A stretch of DNA of 64,000 bases from Labedaea rhizosphaerae (GTDB lineage Bacteria > Actinomycetota > Actinomycetes > Mycobacteriales > Pseudonocardiaceae), in NCBI RefSeq assembly GCF_004362825.1, contig NZ_SNXZ01000008.1, positions 404,469 to 468,468 of the forward strand, read 5' to 3'. Below the pieces are notes generated by a model. That model was not told the DNA's origin. It ran no database searches and was given only the letters and a program-made list of their open reading frames with translations. Below are positions 9,002 through 17,044 of this stretch, in pieces. Every line of letters begins with the position of its first letter. Within the stretch, counting starts at the first letter, position 1. A program made the position numbers and the translations under genes.

Positions 9002-9610
9002 GTGTTGCTCAAGTGGCTCCGCTGCACGGTCGCCGACCGCGACGGCTTCGCCGACCGCGACGGCTTCGCCGACGGTCAGCTCGGGTGGTCCGAGCTGACC
9101 GCCGTGCCGGGCTTCGTGACCCAGTTGGGCGGCTGGGACGATGACGGCACGGCGCACGTCCTGGCCCTGTGGACCGACCACGTCCGCTACGACGCCTTCA
9201 TGGACGGGCCGCACCAGAAGCTCGCAGCGGCCCAGTCGAGCTGCATCACGGGCACCGAACGCCTGGTGCTGCCCGAGGTGGCGTTCATCGAGGACTTCAC
9301 GGTCGGCCCGGGCTTGCTGCGCCTCGCGCACGGGCGGGTGCGTCCGGAGCGCCTCCAGCACTTCCTGGACGCGCAGGTGAACGTCTGGAACCCGGGGATG
9401 AGCGCCGCGCCCGGCTTCACGGGTGGTGTGTTCGCCCGCTCCGGGACGAGCTTCCTCGTCGCCACCCGATGGGCGTCGGCGGCGGCGCATGCCGCCTACC
9501 AGTCGGACGTGTTCCCGGCCCTGCGCGATCGCGCCGCCCACGGTGCCGACCTCGAGGACTTCGCCGGCTACCAGGTGGAGCTGGTCCCGGACTGGTCGGT
9601 GCTCACCTGA
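9002..9610 (+). CDS. DUF4937 domain protein
   Basis: A 202-residue protein opening with LLKWLRCTVADRDGF, the typical start of DUF4937 proteins. It consists of two alpha/beta halves (about residues 1-105 and 106-202) that resemble each other and look like dimeric ferredoxin-like (ABM/YdbC-type) barrels. No catalytic residues are known for the family. Near the N-terminus an 18-bp stretch is duplicated in tandem (about 9040-9075), giving DRDGFA twice, probably recent replication slippage. The GTG at 9002 lies 8 bp after pafA. Function unknown. Confidence 0.75.
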   Translation: MLLKWLRCTVADRDGFADRDGFADGQLGWSELTAVPGFVTQLGGWDDDGTAHVLALWTDHVRYDAFMDGPHQKLAAAQSSCITGTERLVLPEVAFIEDFTVGPGLLRLAHGRVRPERLQHFLDAQVNVWNPGMSAAPGFTGGVFARSGTSFLVATRWASAAAHAAYQSDVFPALRDRAAHGADLEDFAGYQVELVPDWSVLT

Positions 9611-10199
9611 GCACGCGGTAGCGCAGGTGGGTCACCCCGTCGCCTTCGACGACGGTGGGGTTGGCCAGGCGGACCGGTGCGCCGGCGAGCTTGCCGAACA
9701 TCGGTACGCCGTCGCCCAGCAACACCGGTACGAGGTCGATGCCGACCTCGTCCAGCAGGCCGAGCTCCAGGCACTGGCGGGCCATCTCGCCACCGTTGAC
9801 GCCGACCATCTTGTCCACGCCCGCGACCTCGGCCGCCTGCTCGACGGCGCTCGCCACCCCGTCGGTGACGAAGGTGAACGGGTTGCCGTCGTTGGCCCAG
9901 TCCTCGGGCACCGAGTGCGTCACGACGAACACCGGCACGCCCCACGGGTGCGTGCCACCCCAGCCCTTCGTCAGGTCGAAGAGCCTGCGGCCGACGACCA
10001 GCGCCCCGACCGAGGCGGTGTGCTCGCGCAGCACCTCGGCGCTCGCCGCGGACGTGCGCAACGTCCGCTCGGGCTGTGCGGTCGGCACCTCGACGTCGCC
10101 GTTGCCCAGCCACGCGAAGAGGTGCTCGAACCCGCTCTCCTCGGGCCCGGCGATGAACCCGTCCAACGACATGCACGCGCCCGCGGCGATCTTGCTCAT
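9603..10199 (-). CDS. Dihydrofolate reductase family (RibD C-terminal-like) protein
   Basis: A 198-residue RibD/DHFR-fold reductase. The N-terminal MSLDGFIAGP segment, GRRLFDLTKGW, and the VNGGEMARQCLELGLLDEV block with its glycine-rich loop are diagnostic of the RibD_C group, which usually binds NADPH. It is the third gene of an operon: its ATG overlaps the stop of the alpha/beta hydrolase (ATGA). The 3' end overlaps the convergent DUF4937 gene by 8 bp. True substrate unknown; it is unlikely to be the housekeeping DHFR. A second family member lies at 57.4 kb. Confidence 0.88.
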   Translation of the reverse strand: MSKIAAGACMSLDGFIAGPEESGFEHLFAWLGNGDVEVPTAQPERTLRTSAASAEVLREHTASVGALVVGRRLFDLTKGWGGTHPWGVPVFVVTHSVPEDWANDGNPFTFVTDGVASAVEQAAEVAGVDKMVGVNGGEMARQCLELGLLDEVGIDLVPVLLGDGVPMFGKLAGAPVRLANPTVVEGDGVTHLRYRVLR

Positions 10200-10891
10200 G
10201 GCGTCTTCCCCCCAGTGCGGTATTCCTCGAGTCGCGCGACGAACTCGTCCGGTCGTGCGAGCGCGGGCAGGTGCCCGGTGTCGATCACGTCGGGCTCGAT
10301 GCCCAGGCGTTGCGGCACGATCCTGCGCTGGAACTCCAGCGGGAACATGCGGTCGTGGCGACCGGCCAGGAACCGGGTGGGCACCGCGGGCCAGGCCTCC
10401 AGTGGCCAGGGCTTGGCCCACACGGCATCCGACATGCGTGGCTCCGGCTGGGCGAACACCGCCTCGGTCACGTCGGCCGGCACGTCGTGGAAGAAGTCCC
10501 GGCGCACGTCCGGGTACTCGCCCATGACGCGGCCCTGGCTTTCGGCGTACTCGCGCATGGCGCGGTCCTGGCCGGTCGCGTCCCACCATTCGCCGGCGGA
10601 CTCGCCCGGCTTCGGCGTCATCGCGCACACCAGCACCAGCAGGTCGACCTGGACCCGCGCGCAGACCAGCGGGCCGGTGAAGCCGCCCAGGGACTGGGCC
10701 ACCACGACCAGGTCTCGCCGGTCGCCGATGGCCTCCACCACGGTGTCGGCGTATTCGGCGAACCCGGCCGTGTCGTCGGCCATCGGCAGCTGAGGGGCGA
10801 TCACGTCGTGGCCGAGCGCACGCAGCCGCGGTTCGGTCAGGTGCCAGTAGAACGCGTCGCCGGCCCCGTGGACCAGCACGTAGGTGGCCAT
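10196..10891 (-). CDS. Alpha/beta hydrolase
   Basis: A 231-residue alpha/beta-hydrolase of the short, lidded esterase-like type. The oxyanion-loop motif VHGAG, the nucleophile elbow AQSLGG, the acid residue in AGRHDRMFP and the histidine in DTGHLP give a complete Ser-Asp-His triad. The elbow reads A-x-S-x-G rather than G-x-S-x-G, a tolerated variant. It is the middle gene of a tightly overlapping operon (TGATG with the upstream gene, ATGA with the downstream one), so translation is probably coupled. Substrate unknown. Confidence 0.9.
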   Translation of the reverse strand: MATYVLVHGAGDAFYWHLTEPRLRALGHDVIAPQLPMADDTAGFAEYADTVVEAIGDRRDLVVVAQSLGGFTGPLVCARVQVDLLVLVCAMTPKPGESAGEWWDATGQDRAMREYAESQGRVMGEYPDVRRDFFHDVPADVTEAVFAQPEPRMSDAVWAKPWPLEAWPAVPTRFLAGRHDRMFPLEFQRRIVPQRLGIEPDVIDTGHLPALARPDEFVARLEEYRTGGKTP

Positions 10892-11367
10892 CAGCGCCGC
10901 ATCCCACCCGGGAAGCGGGTCTGGAAGTCCAGCACGCCGGCCCAGCTGGGCTCGACGGCGATGCGGACCATGCGCAGGTCCGGCTGGGCGGCCAGCTGCT
11001 CCAGCGCGGCCGCGGACCCGTCGCCGTAGTAGCGGCGTTGCAGGGCCACGTAGTCCGGCAGCAGGCCGTCGACCTCGGTCAGTACGGCGTCGCCGCGCAG
11101 CGTCAGCACCTCCGGTGGCGGACCGGCGCGGTCGATCAGCACGGTCACCTCGGGGTGGCGGCGCAGCCCGGCCAGCTTGCCCGAGCCGGCGAACGTGCTC
11201 ATCACGAGTTCGGTGCCGTTCCAGAGGAACAGCATCGGCACCACGCGCGGGGTGCCGTCGGTCGCGCGGTAGGCCAGCCGGGCCAGCTCGGTCGAGGCCA
11301 GCAGCCGCTGAGCCGTGTCGGTGTTCAGTAGGTCCAGATCGCCTTGGGCCAGCTCCGTCGTCGTCAT
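10891..11367 (-). CDS. Pyridoxamine 5'-phosphate oxidase-like flavin/F420-binding protein
   Basis: A 158-residue split-barrel protein of the PNPOx-like superfamily. RLAYRATDGTPRVVPMLFLW, ELVMSTFAGSGKLAGLRRHPEVTVLID and RGDAVLTE follow the family's strand order, which builds the FMN or F420 site. It heads a three-gene leftward operon divergent from the HxlR regulator, with a candidate operator between them. It may be an F420-dependent reductase or simply a flavin binder. Confidence 0.8.
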   Translation of the reverse strand: MTTTELAQGDLDLLNTDTAQRLLASTELARLAYRATDGTPRVVPMLFLWNGTELVMSTFAGSGKLAGLRRHPEVTVLIDRAGPPPEVLTLRGDAVLTEVDGLLPDYVALQRRYYGDGSAAALEQLAAQPDLRMVRIAVEPSWAGVLDFQTRFPGGMRR

Positions 11368-11376
11368 GGTCCTAAA

Positions 11377-11396
11377 TTAGCACTAACTGGTGCGAA
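11377..11396. promoter_or_regulatory. Candidate operator between the PNPOx-like operon and the HxlR gene
   Basis: TT-a-GCAC-N6-GTGC-g-AA is an imperfect inverted repeat in the 58-bp divergent gap. It sits upstream of the predicted -10 of the HxlR gene and 10 bp upstream of the PNPOx-like start codon. It is well placed to control both directions. Confidence 0.6.
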
Positions 11397-11413
11397 AACA
11401 AGACCAATCTTGG

Positions 11414-11419
11414 TAGGAT
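11414..11419 (+). promoter_or_regulatory. Predicted leaderless promoter of the HxlR gene (-10)
   Basis: TAGGAT lies 6 bases before ATG 11426; no Shine-Dalgarno is present in between. Confidence 0.55.
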
Positions 11420-11425
11420 GCGTCC

Positions 11426-12076
11426 ATGGCAGGTGCACGCAGCTACGAGGACCCGTGCGGCGTGGCCCGCGCGCTCGACGTCGTCGGGGAACGCTGGGCG
11501 CTGCTCGTGGTGCGCGAGTTGTTGTTCGGGCCCAAGCGGTTCACCGACCTGCGGGCCGGGTTGCCGACTGCCTCGCAGAACGTGTTGTCCACCCGGCTGC
11601 GTGAGCTGGAGGAGGCGGGCGTGGTGCGCAAGCGCAAGCTGCCGCCACCCGCGGCGTCGTCGGTCTACGAACTCACCGAGCGCGGTGCCGAGCTGCGGCC
11701 GGTGCTGTTCCACCTGGCGCGCTGGGGGAGCCGGGGTGCGATCACCACGTCGAACGAGCTGAGCACCGATGCCTTGGTGCTGGCGATGCTGACCACCTTC
11801 GACCGCGATCGCGCGGCCGGGCTGCAGGTGCGCGCGCACCTGCGCCTGGGCCCCGACGAGTTCCGCCTGTCGATCGACAAGGGCTTGCTGGATCTGCGGC
11901 GCGGCAACCTCGAGAACCCGGACGTGACCATCGAGGGGGAGGCGGGCGCCTTCCGCGCGGTGCTCTTCGGGCTGCGTGAGCTGGACCGGACCGACCTGAT
12001 CATCAAGGGCGACGAGGTGCTGGGCCGCGAGCTGCTCACCTTGTTCCCGCGACCGACCCCAGGAAGCGGGTCGTGA
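11426..12076 (+). CDS. HxlR-family winged-helix regulator with SCP2-like C-terminal domain
   Basis: A 216-residue regulator. Residues about 8-105 form the HxlR winged helix (WALLVVRELLFGPKRFTDL, then LSTRLRELEEAGVV and the YELTERG wing). The remaining 110 residues resemble the sterol-carrier-protein-2 fold found fused to HxlR in actinobacteria (DRDRAAGLQVRAHLRLGPDE ... NPDVTIEG), which probably binds a hydrophobic ligand. It is divergent from the PNPOx-hydrolase-reductase operon and is its likely regulator. The 3' end overlaps the convergent XRE gene by 41 bp. Confidence 0.88.
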   Translation: MAGARSYEDPCGVARALDVVGERWALLVVRELLFGPKRFTDLRAGLPTASQNVLSTRLRELEEAGVVRKRKLPPPAASSVYELTERGAELRPVLFHLARWGSRGAITTSNELSTDALVLAMLTTFDRDRAAGLQVRAHLRLGPDEFRLSIDKGLLDLRRGNLENPDVTIEGEAGAFRAVLFGLRELDRTDLIIKGDEVLGRELLTLFPRPTPGSGS

Positions 12077-12827
12077 CGTCGTCCGCCGGGAAGAACGACT
12101 CGATCGCCAGTTCGGCCACCGTCACGTCCAGTGGCGTGCCGAAGGTCGCGATGATGGAGAAGAACGCCAGCTCCCCGCCCGGCACGTCATCGTGGCGCAA
12201 CCGAAGCGGCACAACGAAATCGACGGGTCCGGCGGGCACCGGCTCCGGCTGATCGCACGGGTACGCCACGAGTTCGTCGTGCAGCTCTTGCAACGCGGGG
12301 TCGCCGGTCAGCGTGATCTCCTTGCGCAACCGGCCGAGCAGGTGCGCCCGCCACTCGCCGAGGTTCACCGTCCGGCGCGCGACGCCGTCCGGGTGCAGGG
12401 CGATCCGCAGCACGTTCGCGTCCGCGCCGAGCAGGTGCGGCGCTACTCCGGCCGTGAGCAGGCCGACCGGCTCGTTGGCGTCCAGCAGCCGCCAGGACCG
12501 GTCGACCACCACGGCCGGGTAGAGGGTGTGGCCGTCGAGGATGCGCCGCACCGCGTCGCGCGCGGGACCGAGCTCGGCCAGCGACGTCTCCCGGTACAGC
12601 GGCGCGAACCCGGCCGCCACCAGCAGCTGGTTGCGCTCGCGCAGCGGCACTTCGAGGTGTTCGGCGATGCGCAGCACCATCTCCCGGCTCGGCGCCGAGC
12701 GGCCGGTCTCCACGAAGCTCAGGTGCCGCGTGGAGATGCCGGCGTCGATCGCGAGGTCGAGCTGGCTCAGCTTGCGCCGGTCCCGCCACCCCCGCAGCAA
12801 CTCGCCGACCGGGCGCGTACTGGCCAT
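12036..12827 (-). CDS. XRE-family regulator with MmyB-like ligand-binding domain
   Basis: A 263-residue regulator. The N-terminal helix-turn-helix (SQLDLAIDAGISTRHLSFVETGR, split here into SQLDLAIDAG and ISTRHLSFVETG) is of the XRE type. The following 180 residues match the MmyB-like (MLTR) PAS-related domain, with RILDGHTLYPAVVVDRSW and the typical ALHPDGVARRTVNLGEWR stretch; family members are thought to bind fatty-acid-like ligands. ATG 12827 is preferred over a GTG 9 bp upstream. It is divergent from the SnoaL-like gene, with a clean palindromic operator between them. Confidence 0.9.
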   Translation of the reverse strand: MASTRPVGELLRGWRDRRKLSQLDLAIDAGISTRHLSFVETGRSAPSREMVLRIAEHLEVPLRERNQLLVAAGFAPLYRETSLAELGPARDAVRRILDGHTLYPAVVVDRSWRLLDANEPVGLLTAGVAPHLLGADANVLRIALHPDGVARRTVNLGEWRAHLLGRLRKEITLTGDPALQELHDELVAYPCDQPEPVPAGPVDFVVPLRLRHDDVPGGELAFFSIIATFGTPLDVTVAELAIESFFPADDVTTRFLGSVAGTR

Positions 12828-12853
12828 GACCACCACGATACGTCGTCGCCACC

Positions 12854-12870
12854 ATTACCTGAGAGGTAAT
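12854..12870. promoter_or_regulatory. Palindromic operator ATTACCT-N3-AGGTAAT
   Basis: A perfect 7-bp inverted repeat with a 3-bp GAG spacer lies 27 bp upstream of the XRE start and 60 bp upstream of the SnoaL-like start. It is markedly more AT-rich than its surroundings. It is the obvious binding site for the adjacent XRE regulator. Confidence 0.75.
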
Positions 12871-12929
12871 CGACAGCATGACCTCAGGCCGGGCATCGTC
12901 GGTGCTACCCGAAACCCAGGGAGGAACCG

Positions 12930-13307
12930 ATGACCGACATCAAGTCCACTGTGGAGTCCTACATCGCGGCGTGGAACGAGACCGACGCGGACGCCCGGCT
13001 GCTCGCCGTCAAGCAGTTGTGGGCCGACGACGGCGGCTACACCGACCCGCTGGCCGCCGTGCGCGGCCACGACGGCGTGGCGGCGGTGATCGAGGGAGCG
13101 CAGAAGTTGTTCCCCGGCCACGTCTTCCGCTTGCTCGGCGCACCCGAGGCGCACCACGACCTCGTCCGCTTCCGGTGGGAGCTGGTACCGGCCGGCGGTG
13201 GCGAGTCCGCCGAGTCGGTCGTGATCGGCGCCGACACCGCCGTGCTGACCGAGGACGGCAAGCTGCGTGACGTCTACGGCTTCCTCGACAAGGCACCGGC
13301 GATGTGA
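12930..13307 (+). CDS. SnoaL/NTF2-like protein
   Basis: A 125-residue small alpha+beta-cone protein of the NTF2/SnoaL superfamily. It opens with the VESYIAAWNETDADARL helix and has the WADDGGYTDP strand typical of SnoaL-like domains. The family includes cyclases, isomerases and pure ligand binders. An AGGGAGG ribosome site precedes the ATG by about 6 bases. Its divergent arrangement with the XRE/MmyB regulator and shared operator make it the likely regulated target; analogous pairs elsewhere involve short-chain dehydrogenases or similar small enzymes. Confidence 0.85.
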   Translation: MTDIKSTVESYIAAWNETDADARLLAVKQLWADDGGYTDPLAAVRGHDGVAAVIEGAQKLFPGHVFRLLGAPEAHHDLVRFRWELVPAGGGESAESVVIGADTAVLTEDGKLRDVYGFLDKAPAM

Positions 13308-13404
13308 GGGCAACCGGCCGGGGCGTCACCCTCGTAGTAGCCCGCGAGGGGGCGCACCCGGCGCCCAGGTGCGGTCGGAGGACAGCGTGGTGGGAGGACA
13401 GCCC

Positions 13405-14382
13405 GTGCGCGGGTTGAAGTTGGTGGTGGCGGCCGGCCTGGCCGCGGTGACCGTGGCGTGCGGCGCCCAGAACACCCCGGGCGCGGCGCCCGCGGCCGGG
13501 CCGGACGCCGGTGTCGCGCCGGCCGCCGATGTCAACATCCTCGTGGTCGGCATGGACACCCGGCCGGGCATCGAGGGGTCCCGGCCGGACACCATCGCCG
13601 TCGTGCACGTGCCGAAGTCGGGCGACTCGGCGGCCGTCGTGTCGCTGCCGCGGGATCTGGAGGTCAACGCCGACGGGTTCGGGCGGACGCGGCTGAACGC
13701 CGTCTACCCGCTCGCTTTGGCCGCCGAGAAGCGCAAGGCGCCGAACCTGCCGCAGTTGCAGCAAGTCCAAAAGGCACAAGAAGACTTCGTGGCCGTGGTG
13801 CAGAAGGTGACCGGCGTGCGGATCGACCACTACGCGCAGGCGGACATGCAGGGCTTCGTGGCGATGACCAAACTGGTCGGTGGCGTGTCGGTCTGCCTCA
13901 ACGCGGCTCAGCACGACCCGATGTCCGGCGCGAACTTCCCGGCCGGGGCGCAGAAGGTGCAGGGTGACACCGCGCTGGCGTTCGTGCGACAGCGCCACAA
14001 CCTGCCCAACGGCGATCTCGACCGGATTCGCCGCCAGCAGGTCTTCCTCGCCGGCCTGATCGACACGGTGGCCAGTAGCGGCACCCTGTCCAGCCCGGTC
14101 AAGGTGCGGGCCCTGCTGGGCGCGGTGCGCAAGTACGTCGTGCTGGACCAGCGCTGGGACTTGATCTCGTTCGCCAACCAGGTGCGGGACCTGACCTCGT
14201 ACGACGTCCGCATCGGCACCGTCCCGATCACCGGCACGACGGCCCTGGGCTGGCTGACCGCCGACCCCGCGAAGGTGAAGAGCTTCATCCACGGCTACTT
14301 CGCGCCCAAGCCGGCCGGCCATGGTGACTCCCGGACGAAGCCGCGGACGCCCGGCAGCATCGCGCCCGTGTGCGTGAACTGA
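13405..14382 (+). CDS. LytR-CpsA-Psr (LCP) family lipoprotein
   Basis: A 325-residue LCP phosphotransferase; the family transfers lipid-linked glycopolymers to peptidoglycan (in mycolata, arabinogalactan). A short N-terminal hydrophobic stretch ends in a lipobox (VTVAC), so it is probably lipid-anchored outside the membrane, where most LCP proteins have a transmembrane helix. Core motifs are VVGMDTRPG, SRPDTIAVVHV, SLPRDLEV, TRLNAVY, and the late FVRQRHNL-DLDRIRRQQ block with the arginines that bind pyrophosphate. GTG 13405 follows GGGAGGAC by 7 bases. It ends 84 bp before pafB. Confidence 0.9.
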   Translation: MRGLKLVVAAGLAAVTVACGAQNTPGAAPAAGPDAGVAPAADVNILVVGMDTRPGIEGSRPDTIAVVHVPKSGDSAAVVSLPRDLEVNADGFGRTRLNAVYPLALAAEKRKAPNLPQLQQVQKAQEDFVAVVQKVTGVRIDHYAQADMQGFVAMTKLVGGVSVCLNAAQHDPMSGANFPAGAQKVQGDTALAFVRQRHNLPNGDLDRIRRQQVFLAGLIDTVASSGTLSSPVKVRALLGAVRKYVVLDQRWDLISFANQVRDLTSYDVRIGTVPITGTTALGWLTADPAKVKSFIHGYFAPKPAGHGDSRTKPRTPGSIAPVCVN

Positions 14383-14454
14383 AGGATCGGCAGCCGTACC
14401 GATCGTGTGTTCGACACGCGGCGGGGCCGCGCGCCGGAGCACCATTGGGCCGGT

Positions 14455-14460
14455 TAGTCT
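14455..14460 (+). promoter_or_regulatory. Predicted leaderless promoter of pafBC (-10)
   Basis: TAGTCT, then CTCCTT, then the GTG start of pafB at 14467: a 6-base spacing. Confidence 0.55.
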
Positions 14461-14466
14461 CTCCTT

Positions 14467-15447
14467 GTGTCCGTCGCCCGCGCAGAACGCCTGGTCAACC
14501 TGGTGCTGTGCTTGCTGTCGACCCGGCAGTACCTGACCGCGGAACGCATCCGGGGGATCGTGCCGGGCTACGCCGACGCGCCGAGCGACGACGCCTTCTT
14601 CCGCACGTTCGAACGCGACAAGACCGAGTTGCGTGAGCTCGGCGTGCCGCTCGAGGTCGGCCGCAATTCCGCGTTCGACGCCATCGACGGCTACCGGATC
14701 GCGCGCCGCGACTACGAACTCGGCGACATCAGCCTCGAACCCGACGAGACCACCGCCGTGGCGCTCGCGGTGCGGCTCTGGGACTCCCCGGAGCTCACCG
14801 GCGCCGCGCACGGCGCGCTGCTCAAGCTGCGGGCGGCGGGCATCGACGTCGACCAGCAGGCGCCCACGGTCGTCGAGTCCAAGGTGCGCACCAGCGAACC
14901 GGCGTTCGGGCCGCTGCTCGCCGCCGTGCAGGCGCGTCAGGCGGTGAGCTTCGACTACCGCAGGCCGAGCCCGACCGAGCTGCGCACGCGCACGATCGAA
15001 CCGTGGGGCGTGGTGTCGTGGAAGGGGCGCTGGTACGTGGTCGGGCACGACCGCGATCGCAAGGCGCCGCGCTGCTTCCGGCTCTCGCGGGTGGTCGGCG
15101 ACGTGCGCGCGATCGGCCGGACCGAGGCGTTCGAGCGGCCGACCGGGATCAACCTGCTGGACTTCGTGGCGAGCACCGGCGGCGAGCCGCCCGCCCGCTC
15201 CACCGCGACGCTGTGGGTGGCCAGGAACCGGGCGGCCGGGCTGCGCCGGCGCGCGAAGGTGATCGGGCAGCGGGTCGTGGACGGCGTCGAGGGCGACGAC
15301 GTCCAGCTCGACCTCGGCTACCCGGACAGCGCGGTCAGCTGGATCGCCGGGTTCGGCCCGGACGTGCTGGTGATCGAGCCGGACGTGTTGCGCAAGGCGG
15401 TCCTGGAGCGCCTGCTCGCCATCGCCGGGGAGGTGGCGGTGCCATGA
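14467..15447 (+). CDS. pafB: PafB, WYL-domain transcription activator
   Basis: A 326-residue regulator that works with PafC as a heterodimer. The pair is the main LexA-independent activator of the mycobacterial DNA-damage response, although it was named for its proteasome neighbourhood. It has an N-terminal winged helix (ERLVNLVLCLLSTRQYLTAE ... FERDKTELRELGVPL), a central WYL domain (VSFDYRRP ... RTIEPWGVVSWKGRWYVVGHDRDR) and the C-terminal WCX extension. The GTG start is probably leaderless. Its stop overlaps the pafC ATG (ATGA). Confidence 0.95.
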   Translation: MSVARAERLVNLVLCLLSTRQYLTAERIRGIVPGYADAPSDDAFFRTFERDKTELRELGVPLEVGRNSAFDAIDGYRIARRDYELGDISLEPDETTAVALAVRLWDSPELTGAAHGALLKLRAAGIDVDQQAPTVVESKVRTSEPAFGPLLAAVQARQAVSFDYRRPSPTELRTRTIEPWGVVSWKGRWYVVGHDRDRKAPRCFRLSRVVGDVRAIGRTEAFERPTGINLLDFVASTGGEPPARSTATLWVARNRAAGLRRRAKVIGQRVVDGVEGDDVQLDLGYPDSAVSWIAGFGPDVLVIEPDVLRKAVLERLLAIAGEVAVP

Positions 15448-16415
15448 GCACCTCGCACGACCGGCTTCCGCGGCTGCTTTCCCTTGTGCCGTACCTGATC
15501 GCGCGCCCGGGCATCCCGGTCACCGAGGCGGCCGCCGACTTCGGCGTCACGCCCCGCCAGCTGCGCAAGGACCTCGAGCTGCTGTGGATGTGCGGGCTGC
15601 CCGGCTACGGCCCCGGCGACCTGATCGACCTGTCCTTCGAGGGTGAGACGATCACCGTCACCTACGACGCCGGGATGAACCGGCCGCTGCGACTGACCGG
15701 TGCCGAGGCGACCGCGTTGCTGGTGGCGTTGCGTGCGTTGCTGGCCACCCCGGGCCTGGCCGACACCGACGCGGTGGCCCGCGCCATCGCCAAGATCGAG
15801 GCCGCCGCCGGTCAGGCCGAACCCGCGGGCGTCGCGGTCGCGTTGAGCGCCGCCGAGGCCAAGCGGACGGTCGAGACCCGCACGCTGGTGCAGCAGGCCG
15901 TGGCCGACGGCCGGGCCCTGCGCATGACGTACTACACGGCGTCCAAGGACGAGATCACCGAGCGCACGGTCGACCCGATGCGCGTGGTGATCGTGGCGGG
16001 CCGCAGCTACCTCGAGGCGTGGTGCCGCCGGGCCGAGGGCGTGCGGATGTTCCGGATGGACCGCATCGACGACGTGACCGTGCTCGACGAGCCGGCCGCT
16101 CCGCCGCCGACCGCGCGCCCGACCGACCTGTCCGGCGGTTTGTTCCAGCCCGCACCTGATCAGCAGGAAGCTGTGCTCGTGCTCGACCCGGACGCGCGCT
16201 GGGTGGCCGAGTACTACCCGGTCACCGAGCTCGACGAGCTCGACCGCGGGCGGCTGCGGGTGGCCATGCGCTACGCGGACACGTCGTGGATGGTCCGCCT
16301 GCTGCTCGGGCTGGGCGGCGACGTCGTGGTCGAGCAGCCCGCCGAGCTCGCGACGCGCCTGCGTGCGCGCGCGGCCGAAGCGCTCAGCCGTGCACGTCAC
16401 CTCACGGTCACTTGA
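15444..16415 (+). CDS. pafC: PafC, WYL-domain transcription activator
   Basis: A 323-residue partner of PafB with the same order: a winged helix (LPRLLSLVPYLIARPGIPV, then FGVTPRQLRKDLELLWMCG), a WYL domain (LRMTYYTASKDEITERTVDPMR, then GRSYLEAWCRRAEGVRMFR) and a WCX tail. The two proteins are presumably made in equal amounts through the 4-bp start/stop overlap. WYL domains are thought to sense single-stranded DNA or nucleotides. The next transcription unit (tatA) begins immediately downstream. Confidence 0.95.
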   Translation: MSTSHDRLPRLLSLVPYLIARPGIPVTEAAADFGVTPRQLRKDLELLWMCGLPGYGPGDLIDLSFEGETITVTYDAGMNRPLRLTGAEATALLVALRALLATPGLADTDAVARAIAKIEAAAGQAEPAGVAVALSAAEAKRTVETRTLVQQAVADGRALRMTYYTASKDEITERTVDPMRVVIVAGRSYLEAWCRRAEGVRMFRMDRIDDVTVLDEPAAPPPTARPTDLSGGLFQPAPDQQEAVLVLDPDARWVAEYYPVTELDELDRGRLRVAMRYADTSWMVRLLLGLGGDVVVEQPAELATRLRARAAEALSRARHLTVT

Positions 16416-16420
16416 GCCGT

Positions 16421-16426
16421 TAGGCT
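16421..16426 (+). promoter_or_regulatory. Predicted leaderless promoter before the small membrane protein/tatA unit
   Basis: TAGGCT lies 6 bases before GTG 16433 and only 6 bp after the pafC stop. It would let the tat genes be transcribed independently of pafBC. Confidence 0.5.
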
Positions 16427-16432
16427 GGGCTG

Positions 16433-16711
16433 GTGGACACCTGGCTCGCCATCGCGCTGATCGCGGTCGTGGTCGCCGTCGGGCTGGCGGTGCTCGCGTT
16501 CGCGGCGCTGCGGTTCGCGGCCGCGCTGAAGCGCCTGCTGACCGCCACCGGCCGGACCAGTGCACGGTTCGCCGACGAGACCGGGTTGTTGCGTGCCCGC
16601 CGGGCCGCCCTGCGAGTGGCGGTAGCGGAGCGCAAGGCGAGGAACACCGATTCGACACGGCCCCAGGTACCATCGCTCAAGGGGAGACAGGAGAAGGATC
16701 TAATTGGGTAA
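16433..16711 (+). CDS. Small membrane protein upstream of tatA
   Basis: A 92-residue protein with one N-terminal transmembrane helix (about residues 5-28, mostly Ala, Val, Leu and Ile) followed by a basic cytoplasmic tail. I do not recognise a named family, though a short hypothetical protein in this position is common near actinobacterial tatA. The last 8 bp overlap the tatA start. A predicted leaderless promoter sits in front. Reality as a gene is supported by the position and the hydrophobic pattern; function unknown. Confidence 0.6.
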   Translation: MDTWLAIALIAVVVAVGLAVLAFAALRFAAALKRLLTATGRTSARFADETGLLRARRAALRVAVAERKARNTDSTRPQVPSLKGRQEKDLIG

Positions 16712-17024
16712 CTTGGGTGTACCAGAGCTCCTGATCATCGCTGGCGTGATCATCTTGCTGTTCGGCGCGCGGAAGCTGCCCGAGATGGCGCGGTCGCTGG
16801 GCAAGTCGGCGAAGGCGTTCAAGGAGGAGACCAAGGGCCTGCGTGGCGACGACGGCACGCCGGAGAAGCCCGCGGTCGCCCCGGCCGTCGTCGAGCAGCA
16901 GCTGCCCGAGGCGAAGCCGGCGGCCGAGGCGAACCTCGCCGAGCAGAACGCCGCGCTCGCGGCCGAACTGGCCGAGACCAAGCGCAAGCTCGCCGAAGAG
17001 CAGCAGCAGAAGAACGCCAGCTGA
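16704..17024 (+). CDS. tatA: Sec-independent translocase subunit TatA
   Basis: A 106-residue pore-forming subunit of the twin-arginine translocase. It has a short N-terminal transmembrane helix (GVPELLIIAGVIILLFG), the invariant FG hinge, the amphipathic helix (ARKLPEMARSLGKSAKAFKEE), and a variable tail ending in an Ala/Glu/Lys-rich coiled-coil-like segment. It starts at TTG 16704, preceded by GGAGAAGGA. tatC follows 20 bp later. A Tat substrate with a clear RR signal is encoded at 55.9 kb. Confidence 0.96.
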   Translation: MGNLGVPELLIIAGVIILLFGARKLPEMARSLGKSAKAFKEETKGLRGDDGTPEKPAVAPAVVEQQLPEAKPAAEANLAEQNAALAAELAETKRKLAEEQQQKNAS

Positions 17025-17044
17025 GCTAGAGGACGGACGACCCG

